Source: Deltaproteobacteria bacterium
GTDB lineage: Bacteria > Desulfobacterota > DSM-4660 > Desulfatiglandales > HGW-15
DNA length: 48,737 nt
Direction: 5' to 3'
Assembly: GCA_019310525.1 (NCBI GenBank)
Contig: JAFDEE010000015.1
Span: 1 to 48,737 of the forward strand
Position numbers and translations under genes: made by a program. The notes below the pieces were generated by a model. That model was not told the DNA's origin, searched no databases, and saw only the letters and a program-made list of their open reading frames with translations. Positions 42,028 through 48,737 of the stretch are shown piece after piece (positions within the stretch are counted from its first letter, which is position 1; each line of letters starts with the position of its first letter).

Positions 42028-44244
42028 TCAACCCATGCTCCGGGGGGCTTTCCCGGCGAAATAGCGGTCCCACATGGACAGGAACCTCTCTTCCAATTCC
42101 TTCGTGTAAGCCCTAGGATGTTTCCTTTGTTTCTCTCTAATGAGGAAGGAAATCCTGGACTTTGTATCTTCAAGCCTTGCGGGGTCCGCGAGGAGTCCCC
42201 TCGCGATGTCGAGATATTCCTTCTCCGATCGGGCAATGGTATCTTCCACCCCAATGGCCTTGAGTAGGCTGAAAGTCGTCCTCTGGGCATGGCGATCCCC
42301 TACCAGAGTAACCACGGGAACCCCCATGGAGAGGGCCTCGTAACTCGTGGTGGTTCCTGCGTACGGAAAGGGATCCAGGGCGATATCAGCCAGGCCGTAT
42401 CTGGCCCTGTGAAGCTCCTCGGAACCGGCTCTGCCCAGGAAAAAGACCCGCTTTTGGTTTTCTTGGGAGAAGTGGGCAAGAATGTTGGCTCTCAGATCCG
42501 TCCTTCCTACGTGAGGGCACGAGATAACCAGGAGGGCGTCCCTGGAGAGGGAGAGTAGTCGGTCCCAAAGGGAGAGGACTTCGGGGCGGAGCTTCTCAGC
42601 GCTGTTGAAGGAGACACACACGGGCCCGTCTTCGGGGAGCCCGAAGGATCGGCGTTCCAATGGAATATCGGCCGCCTCGATGGGACCCATGGGAAGGAAA
42701 CCCTGGGACATGAAAACGAGCCTTTCCCGGTAAAGGGAGGCCGAATAGGGGGATTCTGAATGGCGGTCGGTGATTCTGTAATCCATGGTGCGGAGCCCGG
42801 TGCCGTAAGGATACCCTAGGAAGGTTACCTGGATCGGTGCAGGACGAAGGGCGAAGACGTCCAGCCTGTTTCCCTGGGTGTGCCCGGCCAGGTCCACGAG
42901 GACATGGATCCCGTCACGCTGGATGAGTTCAGCGAACTGAAAGGTGTTCAGGGTATGGACTTCCCTGAAAAATGATGCCGCTCCGGCAATCTCTCTGGTC
43001 AGGTCATCTTTTCCCGGGGTGGTGGCGTAACAGTAAATGGAAAAGCGGTCCCTGTCATGGTGAGCGATGATGTGTCTGAAAAACCACCCGACGGAATGCC
43101 TCCGGAAATCAGGAGAGACGTAGCCTACCCGCAACTTGGACACCGAGAGGGATTTCCGGACCTTTGGCGGGGCGGAATGAGAAGAATGCTTGGCAAGTCT
43201 TTTCTCGACGAGGTCACCCCACTCGAGGTGTTTCCCGGAGAGGGTCTCTTCCTTCATGGGGAGGTGCTGGAAAAGAAAGAGGGAGCTGGAGAGAAGGGGT
43301 GCATCAGCCTCTGAAAACGAATAGTCCATAATTTTTGATGTCAGGGCATCGACTCGTCCCCAGTCGGCAATCTTCATCAACAACCGGGCGGCCCCCACCC
43401 ATGACTGGATGGACTCGGGGCAACGGGCCAAAGCCTGTTCCTGCACGTGGAGGGCGCTATCAAAGTCTCCTTCCCGCTCCAGTGCCAGCCCAAGATTGTA
43501 ATACCCGTCCGCCAAATGGGGGGCTTCATCGAGGGCTTTGCGGAAATGCAGGATTGCCTCCTTTTTTCTGCCCAGACTGAACAGGGCTATTCCGAGGTTC
43601 AGGCGGGCTTCCGGGAAATAGGGGGCAATTCGGAGTGTCGTCTCGAAGTGGGACGCAGCCAATTCCAGTTCCCCCTGATTGAGGAAGAGGAGCCCCAGGT
43701 TGTAGTGGGGGCGGGCTTGGTCCGGCTTGATGGACAAAGATCTTTCGTAGGCCTCCCTCGCTTCCCAGGAGCGTCCTTGACGGGAGTAAGCGGTCCCGAG
43801 GCTGTTCCAAGTTTCATGGTCAAATGGATTCTTGGCAAGGACCTTGCTGAAGGCCTCCACCCCTTCCGGGTAGCGTCCCAGTTCCAGGTAGAGTTGACCC
43901 AGGTTGTGCCAGGCCTCCAGAAAGTCAGGGGTGAGGTCCAGAAGTTTTTTAAAGAGGGCGAGGGCATCCGGGAGTCGGCCTTGAGCCTTCAATGTCGTGG
44001 CAAGGTTATTGAGTGTGCCGGGATGGTCGGGTTCGATGGTAAGTGCCCTTGTCAATGTTTCCGAGGCGTGGTTCAATTCGCCCCGGGCAAGATACAGGGC
44101 GCCCATGTTCCTGAGGGCATCGACATAAAAAGGGTCCCCCTCGGGCACCCTGGAGTAAGCGGACAGGGCCTCCTCCAGCCGACCCTGAAGATGGTGCTCC
44201 AGTCCCTTTTTGAACCACCCCTGCTTTTCTTTGGATTCCGTCAC
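42028..44244 (-). CDS. TPR plus O-GlcNAc-transferase-like (GT41) protein
   Basis: 738 residues. Residues 1-290: about eight tetratricopeptide repeats (for example AWHNLGQLYLELGRYPEGVE). Residues about 375-735: SPINDLY/OGT-type catalytic part with RVGYVSPDFRRHSVGWF, DLAGHTQGNRLDVFALRPAP, TFLGYPYGTGLRTMDYRITD, and the UDP-sugar site LDPFPYAGTTTSYEALSMGV then PVVTLVGDRHAQR. Bacterial members modify proteins such as flagellin or adhesins, or act on glycans; the target here is unknown. GTG start with AAGG upstream. No partner gene is adjacent. Confidence 0.92.
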   Translation of the reverse strand: MTESKEKQGWFKKGLEHHLQGRLEEALSAYSRVPEGDPFYVDALRNMGALYLARGELNHASETLTRALTIEPDHPGTLNNLATTLKAQGRLPDALALFKKLLDLTPDFLEAWHNLGQLYLELGRYPEGVEAFSKVLAKNPFDHETWNSLGTAYSRQGRSWEAREAYERSLSIKPDQARPHYNLGLLFLNQGELELAASHFETTLRIAPYFPEARLNLGIALFSLGRKKEAILHFRKALDEAPHLADGYYNLGLALEREGDFDSALHVQEQALARCPESIQSWVGAARLLMKIADWGRVDALTSKIMDYSFSEADAPLLSSSLFLFQHLPMKEETLSGKHLEWGDLVEKRLAKHSSHSAPPKVRKSLSVSKLRVGYVSPDFRRHSVGWFFRHIIAHHDRDRFSIYCYATTPGKDDLTREIAGAASFFREVHTLNTFQFAELIQRDGIHVLVDLAGHTQGNRLDVFALRPAPIQVTFLGYPYGTGLRTMDYRITDRHSESPYSASLYRERLVFMSQGFLPMGPIEAADIPLERRSFGLPEDGPVCVSFNSAEKLRPEVLSLWDRLLSLSRDALLVISCPHVGRTDLRANILAHFSQENQKRVFFLGRAGSEELHRARYGLADIALDPFPYAGTTTSYEALSMGVPVVTLVGDRHAQRTTFSLLKAIGVEDTIARSEKEYLDIARGLLADPARLEDTKSRISFLIREKQRKHPRAYTKELEERFLSMWDRYFAGKAPRSMG

Positions 44245-44363
44245 ACGAAGACCTTAAAAGAGAGAGCTACAAGATGCTCAAATGGCGAAACAGAATGCAA
44301 AGGACCTAGTGAAAGTCTCCCCAGGACCACGATCAATAGGCCGATTCTATAGCAAAACCATCA

Positions 44364-44483
44364 CTATTGAAACTCCCTACCTTCCATTACCGTTTCAACT
44401 ATATAGCAGTGCTCTTTTAGGGCCCGCTGAAGTTGGTCCACCAAGGAAGACTCATCATCGATTAGTAAAATTCTTATTGCAAT
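44364..44483 (-). pseudogene. Truncated response-regulator receiver domain
   Basis: Minus-strand frame reading IRILLIDDESSLVDQLQRAL and KEHCYIVETVMEGREF before a TAG at 44364-44366. This is the beginning of an OmpR/CheY-type receiver domain (beta-1, Asp-Asp pair, helix 1, beta-2); the phospho-acceptor and everything after it are missing. No start codon with ribosome site is present. It follows the DedA-PAP2 gene on the same strand, so it may be the remains of a linked two-component system. Confidence 0.6.
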
Positions 44484-44694
44484 CTTAGTATATTCGGTGA
44501 CATATTCGTTTAAGCTGCACTAGCTTTATGCTTCTTTGTATTAAAAAAACAAAATAGTTTTTAATTACACATTATAGGGGCATGTGAAACTTCATCGCTT
44601 GGATCACGCAATACAGCCGCACTCCGGCCGCCAGAAAAACAGGGCAAGCAGAACCGCCAGCCCGAATATAATATGGGGCTAAACACTTTCATTA

Positions 44695-46743
44695 TCAGTC
44701 TGCTTTTTGCCATACCAGCAGTACCTTGCCCCTCCAGTGCAACCAGCTATGCTCGCGGCTGCCTGGCAGGCAATCACTTGTCCTAAAAACTGATTTTAGG
44801 GCAAAGCGCCTTTTGAAGGTACGTGCCAACGCTTCCAAAGGACCGTTATACGTGTCTCTCGCCGCGATGATCAGTCCGGCCATGTGGCGGCGATTTTGGA
44901 CCTCTATCGTTCCCACGAAAAGGGGGGTGTCATTTCCCTGGATCCTCACATCTGTGGGCCAAAGCCGCAGCACCCAGCGTTGACGGTCGACTTGGCGAAC
45001 AAGACGCAAACTGTCAACTCGCCCATCGTGAAGACGCGGCAAGAGAGGAAATTGCTCAATCGGCGTTTCAGAGGAAAACATCCCCAGGAGGTTTTTCAGA
45101 TTCAACAACGGAGGGCGGCACCAGCCCATTGCTAAAAGATATTTAGCCATGTCTTCGGAAGTCTCTGCCCACTGGACGGTGAGGGGTTGTTCCCGCTCCC
45201 CTGCAAGATCAATCCGCCAGGCGGGGAGTTTCCGCCAGTCGACCGCTATCCATTTTTGCAGCGGCATCGATTTCACGACATGTTGGGGGGCGTAAAAGGC
45301 AAGATCCTTTTCGTGGCGTTGGGCCACATGCCAGGCCCCCGCAATAAAGATCACGAGCACGGTGACGAGCCCCAGTAATCGTCGAGGAACCACTTCAGCA
45401 GAACCCTTCAGGTAGACGATTCCGACCAGGGCCGTCCAGCTCGTGCCTATCAGAAAACCCCCCAGGACATCGGAAAGCCAATGGGCACCAAGGTACAGAC
45501 GCGAAATCGCGATGATAAAGGAGATCAGAAAGACGGAAACAAAAAATCCCCAGCGCAGAGTGATGGAAAGGCCCTTGGCAAGCAAAATGGCGAGAAAACC
45601 ATAGAGAATAACACTCATGGATGTGTGGCCGCTGGGGAATCCATATGCCGATGCACCATGATATAACGCCACCGGCCTTGGCAGATGGAGCATCCATTTC
45701 AGCAGTTGAACGCCCGATAAACCACCGAGTATGGTCAATACCCAATATCCCGCGGTGCGGTGACACCGTCTAAGAAGAAGCACGAGCAAAACCGCGCCGG
45801 CGATACAAAGGTTCAGTAGTGAATCCCCAAGTTCCGTGACCGCCACCAGGATGTGGTCCGCCCAGGGGGTTCGCAGGGATTGAAAAAAGTGATAAACGGC
45901 CTGATCCGCAATCACCAGCGGGTCTCCGACAAGAACGTCCTGCAGGACACCAAGAAATCCCCATCCTGCGGATAAGAGCACCAGGACGAGAAAGACCAGG
46001 AACAATTCCTCCCCCTTTTGACGTAAGAGGAAAAAAGAGAGGAATCGCTTTAAGGGAATAATCACCCCATGGGCAGGGGTATCAGTGGCAGTCCAATCCT
46101 CCAGGGAGGCAAGCCACAGAGGCCCCCGATGTCCGATCAGGAAAACCAGTTTGCGGCTAAGCCAGACGAAAACCCAAATGGCGGTGATGATAACGAAGAT
46201 GAGCACGGCCAGTCGTGTACTGACAGATTCGGCTAAAGCCAGTGAGGTCCCGAAAAAGACGCCCGGTAGAATATAAACGAAGGCCCAACCTATAGCCGAA
46301 AGCACATTGACGACGCCAAAGTGTAACGGACGCATTCCGAGTATACCGGCCACAACCGGGATGATCGGACGTACCGGACCGACAAAACGGCCGAACAAGA
46401 CGCTTTTTCCGCCGTGCCTGTGAAAAAAGATCTCCCCATTCTTTAACATGCCGGGATAGCGGGAAAACGGCCAGATCCGCTTCAATCTTTCGTGGTAGTA
46501 ATGTCCCAGCCAGTAGCTGATGCCGTCTCCGGCTATAGCCCCTGCAGCGGCCAGCATCAACACAGGTTTCAGCTCCAGGCTGCCCGTGGCCACGACAGCG
46601 CCGACGCCGAACATAATCACCGTGCCGGGAACAATCAGACCGACCAGCGCCAGGGATTCAGAAAGGGAAATCAGGAAAATCGCCCCGTAGGCCAGTGCGG
46701 AGTGATGGGTGATAAAGGCCAGCAATGCCTTTATGTAAAGCAT
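44695..46743 (-). CDS. DedA-PAP2-LssY fusion membrane protein
   Basis: 682 residues in three parts. Residues 1-200: DedA (VTT) transporter domain with GRFVGPVRPIIPVVAGILGM; members flip undecaprenyl phosphate or phospholipid. Residues about 245-450: PAP2 acid phosphatase with KWMLHLPRP, YGFPSGHTSMS and SRLYLGAHWLSD, all three catalytic motifs intact. Residues about 480-682: soluble LssY C-terminal domain (WIAVDWRKLPAW to VLLVWQKAD). The combination suggests dephosphorylation and recycling of a lipid carrier or modification of lipid A phosphates. It starts 5 bp after the upstream PAP2 gene, so the two form an operon. Confidence 0.92.
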   Translation of the reverse strand: MLYIKALLAFITHHSALAYGAIFLISLSESLALVGLIVPGTVIMFGVGAVVATGSLELKPVLMLAAAGAIAGDGISYWLGHYYHERLKRIWPFSRYPGMLKNGEIFFHRHGGKSVLFGRFVGPVRPIIPVVAGILGMRPLHFGVVNVLSAIGWAFVYILPGVFFGTSLALAESVSTRLAVLIFVIITAIWVFVWLSRKLVFLIGHRGPLWLASLEDWTATDTPAHGVIIPLKRFLSFFLLRQKGEELFLVFLVLVLLSAGWGFLGVLQDVLVGDPLVIADQAVYHFFQSLRTPWADHILVAVTELGDSLLNLCIAGAVLLVLLLRRCHRTAGYWVLTILGGLSGVQLLKWMLHLPRPVALYHGASAYGFPSGHTSMSVILYGFLAILLAKGLSITLRWGFFVSVFLISFIIAISRLYLGAHWLSDVLGGFLIGTSWTALVGIVYLKGSAEVVPRRLLGLVTVLVIFIAGAWHVAQRHEKDLAFYAPQHVVKSMPLQKWIAVDWRKLPAWRIDLAGEREQPLTVQWAETSEDMAKYLLAMGWCRPPLLNLKNLLGMFSSETPIEQFPLLPRLHDGRVDSLRLVRQVDRQRWVLRLWPTDVRIQGNDTPLFVGTIEVQNRRHMAGLIIAARDTYNGPLEALARTFKRRFALKSVFRTSDCLPGSREHSWLHWRGKVLLVWQKAD

Positions 46744-46748
46744 AAGGG

Positions 46749-47351
46749 TTAATGTCTCCTCGTGCCGCGGTGCCGCGGCCGAACTACATGGTCCATCAAT
46801 TGATCGCTGACCCGGATCAGTTTTATGTTTAAAGGGGCAAGGCGTTCCGCAAACCAGCGAATCAACCCGGTGCTAATCAGCCCGACAACCAGGCTGCCAG
46901 CCATGTCAAAAGGAAAATGGATGCCGCTGTCCACCCGTCCCCAGGCGGTTAGGCATGCAATGACCAAAACCGTAACGCCGCAATTGACCCAGCGTCGGCC
47001 CATGAGCAGATAAAAAGTCGCGGCAAACAGCAACGTCGCATGATCACTAGGAAAGGACGTCTCCGGGCCGTGGGGAAGAAGAGGTGTGCAAAGGCCGATC
47101 ATGTAAGGCCGGGGGTGAAAATAGAACAGGCCGACCAACTGGTTCATGATCAGGCCGACGACGGCGGCCTCAGTCGCTTCCAGGAGGGCGTTCTTTTTCT
47201 CCTTACTCACAAAGAACCACAGCGCAACAAACAGAGCAAGCATCAGATATGGCCCGGTCTCGGCAAAAAAAACGGCAAGCCCGTCCACGATCGGCCGATG
47301 CCCGGCCCCGGAATGCAGCCACTGAAAGATTTCTATATCCAATCCCGGCAC
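46749..47351 (-). CDS. PAP2-family phosphatase, BcrC-like
   Basis: 200-residue membrane phosphatase, probably undecaprenyl-diphosphatase. Motifs: FYFHPRPYMIG, SFPSDHATLLFAATFYL and GRVDSGIHFPFDM, in which the first motif lacks the lysine of the general PAP2 pattern, as in the BcrC/YbjG subfamily. Four to five hydrophobic helices. GTG start. It lies directly before the DedA-PAP2-LssY gene. Confidence 0.88.
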   Translation of the reverse strand: MPGLDIEIFQWLHSGAGHRPIVDGLAVFFAETGPYLMLALFVALWFFVSKEKKNALLEATEAAVVGLIMNQLVGLFYFHPRPYMIGLCTPLLPHGPETSFPSDHATLLFAATFYLLMGRRWVNCGVTVLVIACLTAWGRVDSGIHFPFDMAGSLVVGLISTGLIRWFAERLAPLNIKLIRVSDQLMDHVVRPRHRGTRRH

Positions 47352-48418
47352 TATCTCTTATGCCCCATTTCGTATGAGATGAACCGTCTTTTCGTCTGCG
47401 CCAGTAGAAGGTTATCAGGATACCGCATCCAGTTGGTGCCCATCCACAAATGTATTTTGGGCACTGGCGAGTTTCCAGTTCTTCGCACCCGTCGGGTGCT
47501 CAGTCCCACTGCACCGCAGCGGGTTCCCAGCTTCAGAGATACAAGATCAAGGAAACCGGGGACCCGCCCGAATGGCGGGGGGTCCAAGCAAAGCGCGGAC
47601 AAATCAAGGGATTGCGCGGAGACGTACTTTAGTTAGCGATCCATCACGTTTTACGTTTACCCGTTTTGCTAAAATAGGTTACATAGGGAAACAGGTAAAT
47701 CCCGGTTCCCATACATTTCCCCTGACGAGCGTTCAAGATGACATCCGGGTTTACCATGTTTCGGCTTCTAAAACCACGTCTGATATGAAGCGTGCCATAA
47801 CCTCCTTTTCTCCGGGTCCTGTATAGATTCTTCGAAAATAGCGTTTTCTCCAGGAGGGAAAATCTAAAGAAAATCTGTATCCTTTTTGGGCCTTTTTCTG
47901 AAAAGTTCGAAAGGTTCAACCATGCGACCTGTTGAAAATTCAATATTTCAAAGATTTCTGTATTCTCCGATTGAGCAGGATTTGAGGAAATCGGAATTAA
48001 GTGCGTACCCCAATTTCCAGGATTTTTGGATTAGGACCCGGTTATGTTAGCTCAACGGATGATCAAAGGGAGGACCGCTTTCCGGAAATCCGGTCTCTTC
48101 AACGCCGATGCCTTATATAAGGATGAACGTGCCGTTTTCCCCATCCCGATGCGTGAAGTCCCTTTTTCTCCACATTTTCCCAAACAGAGAATGGGCCCGC
48201 CTTCGGCTATGCCCTCACAAGCGGCTACGGCGTGGCAGGCCCCAGCTGTATATTAATCAGCGTGGGTTCGAGTTGTCCCGCCATAGTCCCACCGCCATAT
48301 CAAAGGACGATACCGTACCCTACGTCTCCGGCCGTGGTTCATCCCTTCCTTGGGCGGGAATGGATCATTGCCACGATTGCTTTTTCGCCGGATTTTACCG
48401 CCCTTAATATGGATGAGA
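47352..48418. other. 1.07-kb stretch without recognisable gene
   Basis: Several short open frames occur on both strands but none has a ribosome site, a recognisable motif or convincing composition. From about 47640 to 48050 it is markedly AT-rich. It separates the PAP2 operon from a transporter gene and may hold decayed genes. Confidence 0.4.
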
Positions 48419-48737
48419 TTAATCCCGGGCACGGCTAACAGTCAAACCAGCAAAAAGAAAAGTACAACTGCCAATGCTGACAAGAATTAAATAGCCTAGA
48501 AGTTTCGGCGTAGCACCGAACGCTGAAGTCCGGATTGCTTCTGCGGCATGGGTTAAAGGCAGCAGACAAAGTATCTTTTGGGCCCACGCCGGAAGGTGCT
48601 CGATGGGAAAGAACGTGCCCCCTAGGAACGCCATGGGCGTAATGACGAAGCTGTTGAGCATGGCCTGATCGGCATGGGATTTGACCAGCATGGCAAGACA
48701 TACTGCCAATGAGGCAAAAACAAAGCTGTTCAATAAG
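48419..48737 (-). CDS. ABC-2-type transporter permease, C-terminal part (cut by window end)
   Basis: The last ~105 residues of an integral membrane permease: helices AMLNSFVITPMAFLGGTFF and LLGYLILVSIGSCTFLFAGL around the conserved FPIEHLPAWAQKILCLLPLT and HAAEAIR. This is the typical end of ABC-2 exporters of drugs or polysaccharides (NodJ/DrrB type). The 5' part lies outside the window. Confidence 0.85.
   Translation of the reverse strand, partial: LLNSFVFASLAVCLAMLVKSHADQAMLNSFVITPMAFLGGTFFPIEHLPAWAQKILCLLPLTHAAEAIRTSAFGATPKLLGYLILVSIGSCTFLFAGLTVSRARD

Noticed and set aside
44282-44488. 68-codon plus-strand frame next to the OGT-like gene
   Set aside because: Opposite strand carries the more convincing receiver-domain relic; this frame shows no motif.
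44561-44692. 43-codon minus-strand frame directly after the DedA-PAP2-LssY gene
   Set aside because: Has an ATG but no ribosome site or similarity; an alternative frame looks like a single helix, so coding status cannot be decided.

Overview
The window looks like a chromosomal segment of a Gram-negative bacterium of the deltaproteobacterial (Desulfobacterota) type. The evidence is gene content and order rather than any marker gene: a long outer-membrane cluster lysS-lolC/E-lolD-bamA-skp-lpxD-fabZ-lpxA-lpxI-Gfo/Idh-lpxB ending in an NtrX-like regulator, the use of LpxI instead of LpxH, a stand-alone AICAR transformylase in place of bifunctional PurH, selA, a DMSO-reductase-family molybdoenzyme, an FmdB zinc ribbon and a long-form HisG. 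The coding DNA is GC-rich and non-AUG starts are common: TTG for lpxD, lolD, ispF and one glycosyltransferase, GTG for selA and the OGT-like gene, and probably CTG for a VanZ gene.

Layout: (1) 0-4 kb, minus strand: two overlapping GT4 glycosyltransferases and a DUF169 protein. (2) 4.1-4.35 kb: a short element with terminal inverted repeats, abutting a ThyA-like gene that has lost its obvious start. (3) 4.4-10.15 kb, plus strand: ThyA-like, rlmN, hisI-hisG, TPR lipoprotein, aminotransferase, engB. (4) 10.1-24.15 kb, minus strand: the envelope biogenesis cluster, read from lysS to the NtrX-like gene. Its products make lipid A (LpxA, LpxD, LpxI, LpxB, FabZ), insert outer-membrane proteins (BamA, Skp) and release lipoproteins (LolC/E, LolD). 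(5) 24.2-29.5 kb: an unrecognised protein, a molybdopterin oxidoreductase, a DUF4412-like periplasmic protein and a VanZ protein. (6) 29.6-37.35 kb, minus strand: uvrB, cysS, ispF, fmdB-like, a deoxyhypusine-synthase-like protein, gmhA, selA. (7) 37.4-39.3 kb: tRNA-His, tRNA-Gln and tRNA-Glu, with a ~1.07-kb island inserted at the 3' end of tRNA-Glu between 43-bp direct repeats. The island carries a two-gene operon (a 66-aa protein and a DUF2335 membrane protein) and no integrase. (8) 39.4-44.25 kb: AICAR transformylase, folE2, tRNA-Pro and a TPR/O-GlcNAc-transferase-like protein. (9) 44.3-48.7 kb: a response-regulator remnant, a DedA-PAP2-LssY fusion, a second PAP2 phosphatase, about 1 kb with no recognisable gene, and the end of an ABC-2 permease cut by the window edge.

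Four families of short repeats are scattered through the window: a terminal-inverted-repeat element at 4.1 kb; a palindromic family at 20.53 and 39.37 kb, the first copy lying inside the 5' coding region of bamA; a ~140-bp family at 16.0 and 37.9 kb; and a ~60-bp family at 24.6 and 29.5 kb. The most unusual features are the integrase-less tRNA-Glu island, BamA with an extra N-terminal TolB/CsgG-like domain and a repeat in its signal-peptide region, and the molybdoenzyme whose Fe-S motif has Asp in place of one Cys. All calls come from reading the sequence by eye; no database search was run.
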